NCBI GenBank assembly: GCA_037442025.1 | Contig: JBBIRB010000015.1 | Coordinates: 1-54,902 of the forward strand | DNA length: 54,902 nt | Source: UBA2287 sp037442025 | GTDB taxonomy: Bacteria; Bacteroidota; Bacteroidia; Bacteroidales; Tenuifilaceae | Reading direction: 5' to 3' | Shown: piece after piece, positions 25,201-34,037 of the stretch | Layout of the letters: the number at the start of each line of letters is the position of its first letter | How positions within the stretch are numbered: the stretch's first letter is position 1 | Program-made: the position numbers and the translations under genes | The notes under the pieces: model-generated | Told to the model about the DNA's origin: nothing | Seen by the model: the letters and a program-made list of their open reading frames with translations, nothing else | Databases searched by the model: none

Positions 25201-27830
25201 ACAATATCGATAGCATAGGTAGTGTCGGTGAAAAACAAATTACCCCGCGTACCCGGATTGGGCATTTTTACTCCAACGTAGGTGCGGAAGGGATGATAGG
25301 GCATAGAGAACCTGTCGATACTGAAGGCTCCACCCTCTTCGAATACACGAGCTGTAAAGTTTGCGCGCAGCATTCCCGGGGCAACCGAGCTCACGCTGAT
25401 ATTTGGAGAAAAACTCACTACACCCTTTTCATCGAGAGTTCCCTCGAATACTACTTGCTCCTCGGCGGAGAAGGTACGGGCAGGATCGTCGAAGGTAAAG
25501 CCCTCGAAACCTTTGAATGTGGTAGTAGACTGATTAAAGTTAGCATCGACCCGAACCTTTAGGTTACGCGCTGGTGCCCCATGCAACCAGTTCGAAACGA
25601 GTTTAGCCCTATTGGCCTGCCCAACCCGTAATACTTCGGCATCGAACTCAATATTAATTTTTAACCGGTTAGGCATAATCGTTTCTACCTTAAAAAATTC
25701 GGTAAATGTGGCTCCACCAACCCTTACTCGGGCCGTATAGGTACCCGTTGGAGCATCCTGATCGGTTGCAACCGGAAAAGTATACATGCCCTGCACACCC
25801 GAAGTGGCAACCGTTTTGTAAATTTGCTGGCCCCGAGGGTTAACCACCTCAAAATTTACCGGATGGTTTTGTGGAAGGGTCTTACCTTTATCTTCCAAAA
25901 TAAAAGAAACGAAAAGAGTATCGCCCGGACGCCAAACCCCACGCTCGCCGTATAAGAAACCTTTAAGCCCCTTCTGAACGGCTACCCCCGAAACATCGAA
26001 CGACGATATGGAGAGTGCCGAACCCTGATCGAGCTTGAGGTAACCCCTTTGCCTTCCGTTTTTGGCTATAAGCAGGAAGGGGCGTTGTTGTTCGGTTAGC
26101 TGCATCGAAACCAAACCATTATTATCGGTTGTGGCAGTAGCAATAACCTGCTGCTGGTAGTTTAGCAACTCAACAGTTACTCCGCTTAAGGGTTGGGCTG
26201 TAATTAAGCTCGTAATAGCAAAAAGATGTGAACCCTGCGTTCCGGCTTTTGCAATAATTCCAAAGTCGGAGGCCAAAATATTTTTCTTAACATTCTTATT
26301 GTAATAGTACGAAGGTTTGCAGGGATCCTCCCTGTCGCGCCAATCGTAGTAATAGTATTCGTCATAGTCCTCATCGTAATCGTAGTAGTAACTCTGGGGC
26401 TCATCGTCGCTACTGCTGTAGCGATACTCTTTCATTTCTATGGGTTGCTCATCGGTTTCGCCTTCGCAATTGTATGCTGAATACTCCTTCTTAAAAGAAA
26501 TTTCAACCTGATAAATGGCGCCGGGTTCAACCGAAACGAGCGCAGACAGATCGAGGTCGATGGTGTTCCACTGGCTATGGTCAACCTGTCCTGCGGCATC
26601 GAGCCTAATAGTTTTGATTAATATTGTGCGACCCACCCTGCGAAACTCGCTCTGTCCGCCAAGATTATTAACCTGGAGAAACTGGGCTATATTCTGTTCG
26701 AAAATTCGGGTAACCTTCAAATCGACTGCACGCAGGCTTACCGCCTGAAAAGGCACCAGCAACCCGCCCGTTGTGGGAACAATTACGCCCTGCGACAGGA
26801 ACTTTACATTGGGTTTAAACCTTTCGAAAGCAATGGTAAGAGTAATGCCCTCGGCCATTTTTTTACCCCGCGAGTTGCGAATGCCCGCCTGTACATCAAC
26901 ATCGAATGAGCCCGAGAGCCTTTGGTCGGGGAATACCCTTAGCAGGTTTCCTTCAATTAAAAAGCGGGGAGCAGCAGCGCCTCTAATTGATATCATACCC
27001 TGCAGGTTCTGCTTGGGATCGAGAACCTCTGAGAACCTAATTTCGAGCGATTGCTCAGGCGATTGGATAACCTCGTGGCCCAGTACTCTAAACTCACCCT
27101 TAGCGGGGATATCCACATCGCTATTCTGTTTAAAACTCACACTAATTGGGTCGCCATTGCAGGCAAGAAGCAGTTTGCCATCCTTATCGCCCTGACCTAC
27201 TCCTTCAACCCAGAAATTGTGGGTTGTTCCTTCGGCATCGCTTTCCCATGTAATATTTCTCTCAACACCCTCCTGGGTAGCTTTAACAATTTTCTTAACC
27301 TTTTCGGCATCGGCATAATCAGCTGTAATTATACGCCCTGCAATTCTTCTATCCTCCCGGTTTGTATCGTCGTAAAACTCGAGTCCAATTACCCTTACCT
27401 CTATGCTCTGCTTAATGGTTCTGAAGGAGAAATCGAACTTTTCGAAACCTGCCGGGACTTGCTGAAATAGCCTATCGAGGGATACGGTAACTTTGTACTC
27501 CCTGTCGGGTTTGAGCCATTCACTTGGGCGAAATTCGAGCGTACGCTCGTCGGTCCAATACAGGTCGCCCTTCACCGAAGGTTTTACGGTTACTAATCGC
27601 TTGTCGGCCAATTGCCCAATCATATCGTAATTAGCAATGGCAAAGGGGAATACTACCTTCACGCTGGAGCGAACCGAAACGGAACCTGATGTATGCGCCG
27701 AAATGTATGAACTGAAATCTTTTCGGGTTGTAGAGGTTTTACTTTTGCCGCTAAAGGCGAAATATAATACAGCTGCAATGACTATTGCTGCTAATGCTAT
27801 GCCCGCAACGAGCAGTCGTTTTTTATTCAT
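22263..27830 (-). CDS. Bacterial alpha-2-macroglobulin (thioester type)
   Basis: This 1855-residue protein is a bacterial alpha-2-macroglobulin, a periplasmic protease trap. One N-terminal hydrophobic helix (about residues 7-26) without a lipobox suggests a membrane anchor or signal. MG-type beta domains follow, with LKGFLYGERGVWRPGDTLFVS (bait-side MG domain), KPLMVLATLPRVLGP and the thioester motif CLEQ with Cys1405 and Gln1408. After this comes the alpha-helical thioester domain with WPGGSYYDSWATVYAGHFMLEA and a C-terminal receptor-binding-like MG domain. Residues about 466-515 form a very acidic, tyrosine-rich insert flanked by two cysteines. In enterobacteria this gene pairs with pbpC; none is present here. 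It is transcribed alone, downstream of the murA terminator. Confidence 0.92.
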   Translation of the reverse strand: MNKKRLLVAGIALAAIVIAAVLYFAFSGKSKTSTTRKDFSSYISAHTSGSVSVRSSVKVVFPFAIANYDMIGQLADKRLVTVKPSVKGDLYWTDERTLEFRPSEWLKPDREYKVTVSLDRLFQQVPAGFEKFDFSFRTIKQSIEVRVIGLEFYDDTNREDRRIAGRIITADYADAEKVKKIVKATQEGVERNITWESDAEGTTHNFWVEGVGQGDKDGKLLLACNGDPISVSFKQNSDVDIPAKGEFRVLGHEVIQSPEQSLEIRFSEVLDPKQNLQGMISIRGAAAPRFLIEGNLLRVFPDQRLSGSFDVDVQAGIRNSRGKKMAEGITLTIAFERFKPNVKFLSQGVIVPTTGGLLVPFQAVSLRAVDLKVTRIFEQNIAQFLQVNNLGGQSEFRRVGRTILIKTIRLDAAGQVDHSQWNTIDLDLSALVSVEPGAIYQVEISFKKEYSAYNCEGETDEQPIEMKEYRYSSSDDEPQSYYYDYDEDYDEYYYYDWRDREDPCKPSYYYNKNVKKNILASDFGIIAKAGTQGSHLFAITSLITAQPLSGVTVELLNYQQQVIATATTDNNGLVSMQLTEQQRPFLLIAKNGRQRGYLKLDQGSALSISSFDVSGVAVQKGLKGFLYGERGVWRPGDTLFVSFILEDKGKTLPQNHPVNFEVVNPRGQQIYKTVATSGVQGMYTFPVATDQDAPTGTYTARVRVGGATFTEFFKVETIMPNRLKINIEFDAEVLRVGQANRAKLVSNWLHGAPARNLKVRVDANFNQSTTTFKGFEGFTFDDPARTFSAEEQVVFEGTLDEKGVVSFSPNISVSSVAPGMLRANFTARVFEEGGAFSIDRFSMPYHPFRTYVGVKMPNPGTRGNLFFTDTTYAIDIVTLQSDGSLQPQRNLAVEVYKIDWRWWWDRSSDDLSSYISSSYRRPIVKGNVTTDSKGAAKFNMRVNNPEWGRFLVRVFDSNGGHAAGTIIYMDWPGWVKRDKKSQSESATMLTFSTDKEKYNVGETAQVTIPSSEGGKIFLTIENGVKVLQSQWVDTKASETRISVPITAEMTPNVYISAMLVQPHGQTRNDLPIRMYGLVPVLVDDQKTLLEPQIQMPDELEPEKKVTITVSEKNGNPMAFTLAVVDDGLLDLTRFRTPDPWRSFYAREALGVRTWDLFDLVIGASTGRMQRIISVGGDEDAVDKGDRSANRFKPVVRYFGPFDVAKGRKHTITFTMPNYVGSVRTMVVAARDGAYGSASKTTPVRKPLMVLATLPRVLGPQEEVTLPVAVFAMDKKVKNVTVKIEANPLLSIVGQSEQSVQFEDIGDKVIRFNLKVAEKLGIARVKVIAQSGNETATHEIELDVRNANPPMTLVRDTLIKANATWKATYNAFGMEGTNVASVELSTLPPINLGKRLHYLLGYPHGCLEQTVSKAFPQLFISKLADVNEATRKSSEENVRFALDKLKSFRISDGSLALWPGGSYYDSWATVYAGHFMLEAQKLGYSVPSFVLDGWKSSQRRVAQTWSPSREGYYTSDLIQAYRLYALALAKIPEIGAMNRMREMPKLSVQARWRLAAAYALVGNTEAARKLIESAPATVETYRELSYTYGSDFRDMAMIVEAMILLGNNELAMPLLKKLSEKMSSEHWLSTQETAFALLAYSKFAAANPSSDGIDAQLNLQGTSQRASTKLSVLQSAFSPVQSGKGQIEVKNNGKGALFARLIQHGLPLSGMEVEQSSGIQLDIAFFSMSGNRLAPANIAQGTDFYADIRVYNPGSRGNLEQLILSFIVPSGWEIRNSRLDQGQSGLESASFEYQDIRDDRVYTYFSIEAGKSKSFKVRLNAAYQGRFYMPGAACEAMYDNSINARRKGEWVSVDAQ

Positions 27831-27993
27831 GGTTATTGGTTTATAGGGTTACTATTTTATATGCTATTGAAGATTTTAAAAGTAAGATAAAATAGCTTTG
27901 AGTGACTTGTTTGTTCTTAAAATTATCGTGACTTTGACGAATATAAATTTTGGATGTTTTTGAAAATTCATAGCGTTTTAATTGGAACATTGT

Positions 27994-28019
27994 AATAAAA
28001 AAAGGCCTTGATAAGGCCT
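27994..28019 (-). terminator. Intrinsic terminator of murA
   Basis: Read on the minus strand, AGGCCTT and AAGGCCT (28019 to 28003) form a 7-bp hairpin with a 3-base loop. A run of seven T follows. It lies 29 bases after the murA stop. Confidence 0.75.
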
Positions 28020-28047
28020 AGTATTTTTATAAAAACATCGCAATCGT

Positions 28048-29355
28048 CTAAAGCACCCTTCGAATCTGAGCACCAATGGCATTGAGTCGGGTATCGATAT
28101 TCTGGTAGCCCCTGTCAATCTGCTCAATGTTCTGAATGGTGCTCTTCCCTTCGGCAGAGAGGGCTGCTATGAGCAGGGCAACACCAGCACGTATATCGGG
28201 CGAAACCATGTTGGTTGCCCGTAAGCGCAGCTGATGGTTGTGGCCAATAATAACCGCCCTATGTGGATCGCAAAGAATAATTTGGGCACCCATATCGATA
28301 AGTTTATCGACAAAGAACAGGCGGCTTTCGAACATTTTTTGGTGAATGAGCACAGAACCTTTAGCCTGTGTGGCAACCACAACAAATACGCTGAGAAGGT
28401 CGGGGGTAAGACCGGGCCAGGGAGCATCGGCAATGGTCATTATGGAGCCATCGATAAATGTTTCAATTTCGTAACCATCTTGCTTGGGAATGTGTATATC
28501 GTCGCCAATACGTTCCATTTTAATTCCCATTCTGCGGAACGAATCGGGGATGATTCCCAAATCGTTGTACGAAACATTTTTAATGGTGATACTGCTGCGG
28601 GTAAGGGCTGCCAGCCCAATGAAGGAACCCACTTCGATCATATCGGGAAGTATTGTGTGCTCACAACCCTGAAGCGAAGTAACACCCTCAATAGTAAGTA
28701 GGTTTGAGCCAATGCCCGAAATTTTGGCTCCCATTCGAACCAGCATTTTACAGAGCTGCTGCAAATAGGGCTCGCAGGCTGCATTGAATATGGTTGTGGT
28801 GCCAGGAGTAAGAACGGCTGCCATAACAATATTGGCGGTTCCGGTAACCGAAGCTTCGTCGAGAAGCATGTATGTTCCCCTGAGCTTATCGCCCCGAACC
28901 TCAAAAAAGCTTTCCTTCGGATCGAAATGGAATGTGGCACCCAAATTTTGAAATCCAATGAAATGGGTATCGAGCCGACGGCGCCCTATTTTATCGCCCC
29001 CAGGGCGAGGTATATAACCAACTCCATAGCGAGCAAGCAACGGGCCAACCACCATTATTGAGCCACGCAGGGCCGCTGCCTTATTTTTAAACTCATCGGT
29101 TTTTAGGTAACTGAGGTTAACCTCCTTGGCTCTGAAACTGCATACGGATTCGGATTCGCGATTAACCTCAACCCCCATATTACCGAGAAGTTCAATGAGT
29201 TTATTTACATCGAGAATATTGGGAATGTTCCTAACAGTAACCTTCTCGGGAGTAAGCAGTACTGCACTGAGAATTTGAAGTGCTTCGTTTTTGGCACCCT
29301 GCGGGTACAGGTCGCCACGGAGTTCGCTACCACCAATTATTTCGAATGCTGCCAT
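28048..29355 (-). CDS. murA: UDP-GlcNAc enolpyruvyl transferase MurA, Asp in place of reactive Cys
   Basis: This 435-residue enzyme performs the first committed step of peptidoglycan synthesis, transferring enolpyruvate from PEP to UDP-GlcNAc. Family features are GAKNEALQILSA with Lys22, AALRGSIMVVGPLL, SVTGTANIVMAA, GIIPDSFRRMG and DIRAGVALLIAAL. The active-site loop reads PRPGGDKIGRRRLDTH: the position that is Cys115 in Escherichia coli MurA is Asp121 here (codon GAT at 28993-28995). Asp at this site is active but not alkylated by fosfomycin in the known Asp-type MurAs (Mycobacterium, Chlamydia, Borrelia), so intrinsic resistance is expected. The DUF4290 gene ends 14 bases upstream, so the two form an operon. 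Confidence 0.95.
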   Translation of the reverse strand: MAAFEIIGGSELRGDLYPQGAKNEALQILSAVLLTPEKVTVRNIPNILDVNKLIELLGNMGVEVNRESESVCSFRAKEVNLSYLKTDEFKNKAAALRGSIMVVGPLLARYGVGYIPRPGGDKIGRRRLDTHFIGFQNLGATFHFDPKESFFEVRGDKLRGTYMLLDEASVTGTANIVMAAVLTPGTTTIFNAACEPYLQQLCKMLVRMGAKISGIGSNLLTIEGVTSLQGCEHTILPDMIEVGSFIGLAALTRSSITIKNVSYNDLGIIPDSFRRMGIKMERIGDDIHIPKQDGYEIETFIDGSIMTIADAPWPGLTPDLLSVFVVVATQAKGSVLIHQKMFESRLFFVDKLIDMGAQIILCDPHRAVIIGHNHQLRLRATNMVSPDIRAGVALLIAALSAEGKSTIQNIEQIDRGYQNIDTRLNAIGAQIRRVL

Positions 29356-29369
29356 ACTATTATTATGAT

Positions 29370-29972
29370 CTATTTCTTTCGACTCTGAAATTTCTTTTTC
29401 ATTTTATGCGAATCCTTATCGCGCTCCCTTTCCCGGGCTTCGTAAAGTTTCACACTTGGCGTAACGCTAAGTTTTCCTGCGCTAAGCACTTTTAAATCGC
29501 GAAAAATATCCTCGTCCGAAACGGAATCTTTATTCCATGTGAGGTACGATTTTTTCATTTGGTTGGCAACCAGCTGGGTGAAGTATTCTTTCTGTGGCCC
29601 ATCCTCCATTTTGGTAATTTCGAGAATTACTTGCTCAATGGCCTGGCCGTAATGCTTTATTTTCATTGCCTGCGAAGGGTAAGGAACCTTCCTGGGTTTC
29701 TCATCGAGGGTTTCGATATTGGGCTTAGGGTAAGGCGAATCGATATCGAGGTGAAAGTTGGCCATAATATGCATGTGATCCCAAAGTTTATGCTTGAAAT
29801 CGTTTACGTCGCGCAAGTGGGGATTCATACTGCCCATAATAGCAATTACGGCCAAAGCCTGCTTATTTCGCGCCTCCCTATCCTCAACGGTTAGTAAATA
29901 ATTTACCATTTCCTGAATATGTCTTCCGTATTCGGGTAGAACCAATTTGGTTCGCTGTGTGTTATAATCCAT
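29370..29972 (-). CDS. DUF4290 family protein
   Basis: This 200-residue cytoplasmic protein matches the Bacteroidota-specific DUF4290 family. It begins MDYNTQRTKLVLPEYGRHIQ and has the conserved AVIAIMGSMNPHLRDVNDFKHKLWDH segment, then a very basic C-terminal tail (about 180-200). Its function is unknown. It is commonly found just before murA in this phylum, as here, with a 14-base gap. The start at 29972 is set by the promoter at 30041-30072; a longer open frame beginning at 30071 would start inside that promoter. Confidence 0.85.
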   Translation of the reverse strand: MDYNTQRTKLVLPEYGRHIQEMVNYLLTVEDREARNKQALAVIAIMGSMNPHLRDVNDFKHKLWDHMHIMANFHLDIDSPYPKPNIETLDEKPRKVPYPSQAMKIKHYGQAIEQVILEITKMEDGPQKEYFTQLVANQMKKSYLTWNKDSVSDEDIFRDLKVLSAGKLSVTPSVKLYEARERERDKDSHKMKKKFQSRKK

Positions 29973-30040
29973 GCTTGTGAAAAAATGTGTAGGTGTAGGT
30001 AACTGCTTATAAATGAAATAGTGTGGTAGATTGGATATTA

Positions 30041-30072
30041 CAAAACTAATGGGTTTATAGGTAAAAAGCAAA
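30041..30072 (-). promoter_or_regulatory. Promoter of the DUF4290-murA operon
   Basis: On the minus strand TTTG (30072 to 30069), a spacer of exactly 20 bases and TAGTTTTG (30048 to 30041) give full matches to both Bacteroidota promoter elements. This is the best promoter in the window. Confidence 0.75.
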
Positions 30073-30092
30073 TAAAAGCAATTTTAACCCGG

Positions 30093-32438
30093 TTAATGCT
30101 TCAGAACCCTCAGTTTGGCATATTTGAGGAGAAGTGTCTTTTGGCCTGCCGATTTAAACTCGACAATCGCTTTGGTATCGCCCCCATTGCTTTCGAGACT
30201 TTCTACCACTCCCTCGCCAAATCGTTCGTGGGCAACTTTTGTTCCGGGTTGCAGGTCGCCATGACTCAAAACCTCACTGCTTTCAGCTGTTTGCTTTGGA
30301 GTTGACGAGTACTTTCGGAAAGGATTAGAAAAGTTTGAACCTGAATAAGTACCCGTTGCCGAGTTCTGAAAGGGTTTTCCAAAATTTAACGAGTTGCCAC
30401 CGGAATGGCTATCGATGTTTGAGCCAACCTCAACAGGCTGCTCTAGGTATTCGGGATTAATTTCTTTTATAAAACGGCTGGGGTTAGAATTCTTTACGTT
30501 GCCCCACTTGAACCGCATTTGAGCATAAGAAATGGTGGCCAGTACGGCAGCGCGGGTTAGCCCAACATAGAATAGCCTGCGCTCCTCTTCTAACTCTTCG
30601 GGCGAATTGAATGCCATGCTCGAGGGGAACAGTTCCTCTTCCATTCCGGTTAGGAACACATAATCGAACTCCAAACCCTTTGCTGAATGGACCGTCATTA
30701 GCGAAACTTTATTGCGGTCTTCGGGCTTGTCCTTGTCGGCATCGGTTAAAAGCGAAACGGTTTCGAGATAATCCGCAAGGGTTGGGATTTCCGAAACACC
30801 CTCTTCCTTCTGGTTTTCAACAAACTCCCGAATGCCATTGAGCAGTTCCTCAATATTCTGAAGACGGCTAATCCCCTCATTGGTACTATCGGAACGAAAC
30901 TCCTTGAGCAATCCGGTTGAAAGTACAATGTTGTTCGCTGCTTCATAGGCCTCGGCGCTGAATACAAGGGTGGCAAAACCACGAATCTGTTCCATAAAGT
31001 CGGATATTTTACGGGCAATTCCGGTTTTAATACCTAGCGTTTCGGGCGGAACCTTTTCGAGGGTTGACCAAATGCTCACCCCTAGCTCGTTAGCGGCAGC
31101 CTCAATGCGCTCCATTGTTGTGTCGCCAATACCTCGGGCAGGAAAATTCACAATGCGGCGGAACGCTTCGTCGTCGTTGGGGTTTACAGTTAAACGGAAA
31201 TATGCCAATACATCCTTTATTTCCTTTCGTTCGTAGAATGAGTGCCCTGCATATATTCGGTAAGGAATATTCCGTTTGCGAAGCGCCTCCTCGAAAATTC
31301 GCGATTGGGAATTAGTTCTATACAGAATAGCTATTTGGTTAAAGAGAACATGCTCGCGGTTGGTAATGTCCGAAATGGCAGATGCCACCATGAAACCCTC
31401 CTCCTGATCGGTATAGGCCCTAATAACCTTTACCCGTTCGCCAACCTCCTTGGCCGAAAACGACACCTTTTGCAACTGTTTGGCATTATGAGCAATAACG
31501 CTATTGGCTGCATTCACAATGGTTTGCGTTGAACGATAGTTCTGCTCCAGCTTGAACAGATTGAAGTTGGAGTAATCGTTTTTGAAATTCAGTATATTTT
31601 CGATTTTGGCACCACGAAACGCATATATGCTCTGCGCATCGTCGCCTACAACACAAACATTGTGGTGCTGGGCAGCCAGCTTTTTAACAATAATATACTG
31701 GCTGTAATTGGTATCCTGGTACTCATCCACCAGAATATATTTAAACTTACTTTGGTACTTTGCCAGTACCTCAGGGAAATCGAGAAATAAAATATTGATA
31801 TTCAGTAGCAAATCGTCAAAATCCATAGCAGCCGCTTTAAGACAGCGTTGTGCGTAATGGGCATATATTCTGTGAATTTCGGGTTTGCGGGTTTGCCTGT
31901 CGTAGCCTACAAGCGCAGCATTTGAGGCGTAAGCCTGTGGGGTAATGAGATTGTTTTTAGCTGACGAAATGCGATTGTAAACCTCGGAGGGTTTATACAC
32001 TTGTGGGTCGAGCCGTAAATCCTTTATAACTTTTGTTAGCAAACTTTTAGTGTCGCTTGTATCGTAAATGGTAAAATTTTGCGAGTAGCCCAACCTATGG
32101 GCCTCTACCCTCAGAATTTTCAGAAACATGGAGTGAAATGTTCCCATCCAAAGGCTACTCGCTGTTGAATTGCCAACCACGCGGGCAATACGCTCCTTCA
32201 TTTCATTTGCTGCCTTATTGGTGAATGTGAGCGCCAGTATGCCCCAGGGTTGCACCCCCTGCTTGAGCAGGTGAGCAATGCGAAAGGTAAGAACACGGGT
32301 TTTACCCGAGCCAGCACCAGCAATGATAAGCGAAGGACCCTCGGTGGTAATTACCGCCTCGCGTTGCACCTTGCTTAAGCCCTCTAAATATTCCACAAAC
32401 AAAAAATGAATTAAGGCAACAAAGGTACTGTTAGCCAT
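30093..32438 (-). CDS. pcrA: PcrA/UvrD-family ATP-dependent DNA helicase
   Basis: This 781-residue enzyme is a superfamily 1A 3'-5' DNA helicase for repair and for removing proteins from DNA. Motifs are in order: Q-motif LSKVQREAV, Walker A GAGSGKT (residues 41-47), LALTFTNKAANEMKER, Walker B VDEYQDTNYSQ, VGDDAQSIYAFRGA, LEQNYRSTQTI, and VSLMTVHSAKGLEFDYVFL near the C-terminus. The last 50 residues form the Tudor-like PcrA domain (GTKVAHERFGEGVV) that contacts RNA polymerase in other bacteria. The ATG at 32438 gives a short hydrophobic lead; a GTG at 32396, giving MEYLEGLSKVQ, fits the usual N-terminus better and is a real alternative. Confidence 0.93.
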   Translation of the reverse strand: MANSTFVALIHFLFVEYLEGLSKVQREAVITTEGPSLIIAGAGSGKTRVLTFRIAHLLKQGVQPWGILALTFTNKAANEMKERIARVVGNSTASSLWMGTFHSMFLKILRVEAHRLGYSQNFTIYDTSDTKSLLTKVIKDLRLDPQVYKPSEVYNRISSAKNNLITPQAYASNAALVGYDRQTRKPEIHRIYAHYAQRCLKAAAMDFDDLLLNINILFLDFPEVLAKYQSKFKYILVDEYQDTNYSQYIIVKKLAAQHHNVCVVGDDAQSIYAFRGAKIENILNFKNDYSNFNLFKLEQNYRSTQTIVNAANSVIAHNAKQLQKVSFSAKEVGERVKVIRAYTDQEEGFMVASAISDITNREHVLFNQIAILYRTNSQSRIFEEALRKRNIPYRIYAGHSFYERKEIKDVLAYFRLTVNPNDDEAFRRIVNFPARGIGDTTMERIEAAANELGVSIWSTLEKVPPETLGIKTGIARKISDFMEQIRGFATLVFSAEAYEAANNIVLSTGLLKEFRSDSTNEGISRLQNIEELLNGIREFVENQKEEGVSEIPTLADYLETVSLLTDADKDKPEDRNKVSLMTVHSAKGLEFDYVFLTGMEEELFPSSMAFNSPEELEEERRLFYVGLTRAAVLATISYAQMRFKWGNVKNSNPSRFIKEINPEYLEQPVEVGSNIDSHSGGNSLNFGKPFQNSATGTYSGSNFSNPFRKYSSTPKQTAESSEVLSHGDLQPGTKVAHERFGEGVVESLESNGGDTKAIVEFKSAGQKTLLLKYAKLRVLKH

Positions 32439-32579
32439 GCATTCAAAAAAGACGTTTTGGAAAGTTTTGGATGTTTGTTAATAAGTTTAAGTATCGACTT
32501 TCTTCATGTTACGCAAACAGGGCAGGAGTAAACAATAATTCCGTCAAAATTTCGTAATATTGTGGCTCATTAAAAACGC

Positions 32580-34037
32580 ATGAGATTTCTTTTAACAACT
32601 GTCCAAACGTTTATAGTTGCCATTGGAATTCTTTCCTTTGGCCCTCAGGCATTTGGTCAATTACATGCTCCCGGTCGTAATTGGGCAGGCATTACCCAGT
32701 ACCTTGGTAACGCACCTCAGGATTCAATATTTGTTTACTTTGCCAACCCTTCCCAAACTAATGTTGGAAAACTTAGCGCTCAATTTTCCGATGGTTCTAC
32801 CTCAACCTTTCAGTGGTACAAATACAACCCATCACCATCAATTGTACCCGCCAACCGATTTCAGCTGTTTTTAACCCAAACGGGTTTAAATTCTTCTCTT
32901 CAAGAAAATTTGACTACTGGAGGCTACAGGGTTGTAATTACCCGCGATGCGGACAATGTTGTTGAAACTTACACCGCCTGGCTTTTTGAGGATAAAGTGG
33001 TAATAAGCAGCATCTTCGTCGACAACCAATGCGATTTCCTTTACCTCGAGGCCATGTCGGTTCCCGACCGATTTACTATTGAGAACGACTATTTTACATA
33101 CTACGACCTAAGCCGAACCACTCACCCTCCCAAAAACGAATTGGGAAGGAACTACTTCCAGAACTCAACATGGAGCACTCCCAATTCGTTAATAACCCTA
33201 CCCAGCACAAACTCACTGTCCATTTCAGTTTCGGATCCTGCTCCCCTATACGATGCTTCTTACAAATTAGACGTTATAAGTCTGTTTGGCAAATCCTTCT
33301 CGGCCGAAACACCAACCATTATTGCAAAAGCAATTAAGGATGAGGTTATTATTGAAATTATGGATGATAATAACGAGTGGGTAGCTTTCGATAAAAGCAA
33401 GGAATATGAAGCGTTGCTCGAACTTCGGATTGGAATTAACATATTGGCCAACGTTAAAATCGATTCGCTTTACACCTATGTGTACCGAAAAAACGAGATC
33501 GATGGGCCCGTTTTAATGGAAAAAATATGGGCCGATAGCTCAAAGCATGCGCCTACTGCTTTGGCAACTTCATTGTACCTTTACCCATTAAAACAACTTT
33601 TTGTACCCGGTAACTACCTGGTAGTGCATCGTGCCAAAAACCGAACCGCTGGCTGTACTTACAACTACAGCATCCCCGACGATGGTCAGAGTTTCATCAG
33701 GGTTGCCAAATCGGAACTAAAAATTGAGGGTATCCCCAACGTTTTCTCCCCCAATGGCGATGGCCAAAACGATTTTTTTGTAATTAAGGAGCCCGATACC
33801 AACCTGAAATCGATGGCCTACTTTACAATTCACATTCACAACCGATGGGGAAAAAGGGTGTACTCATACACTGGCGATCCACGAAACTGGGAAGGATGGA
33901 ATGGTAAAGTTGAGATTACCAATGCCAATGCACCCGAAGGCGTTTACTATTACGTAATTGAGGCTGTGGGATGGGATGGGAAAAAATTTCAGGGTGGACC
34001 CTATAAGGGCTTCATGTATCTTTTTAGAGGCAATTAG
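32580..34037 (+). CDS. T9SS cargo protein with type B (CHU_C) sorting domain
   Basis: This 485-residue protein has a signal peptide (about residues 1-26, ending FGQ) and ends in a gliding-motility-associated type B C-terminal domain (about 395-485). Signatures are VFSPNGDGQNDFF, IHNRWGKRVYSY, WNGK, PEGVYYYVIEA and the closing FMYLFRG. This domain directs secretion through the type IX system to the cell surface or medium. The middle 370 residues are beta-rich with no domain I recognise. It shares its last 4 bases with the stop end of the convergent PorE-like gene. A TAATATTG at 32555-32562 is a near match for a -7 element. Confidence 0.85.
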   Translation: MRFLLTTVQTFIVAIGILSFGPQAFGQLHAPGRNWAGITQYLGNAPQDSIFVYFANPSQTNVGKLSAQFSDGSTSTFQWYKYNPSPSIVPANRFQLFLTQTGLNSSLQENLTTGGYRVVITRDADNVVETYTAWLFEDKVVISSIFVDNQCDFLYLEAMSVPDRFTIENDYFTYYDLSRTTHPPKNELGRNYFQNSTWSTPNSLITLPSTNSLSISVSDPAPLYDASYKLDVISLFGKSFSAETPTIIAKAIKDEVIIEIMDDNNEWVAFDKSKEYEALLELRIGINILANVKIDSLYTYVYRKNEIDGPVLMEKIWADSSKHAPTALATSLYLYPLKQLFVPGNYLVVHRAKNRTAGCTYNYSIPDDGQSFIRVAKSELKIEGIPNVFSPNGDGQNDFFVIKEPDTNLKSMAYFTIHIHNRWGKRVYSYTGDPRNWEGWNGKVEITNANAPEGVYYYVIEAVGWDGKKFQGGPYKGFMYLFRGN

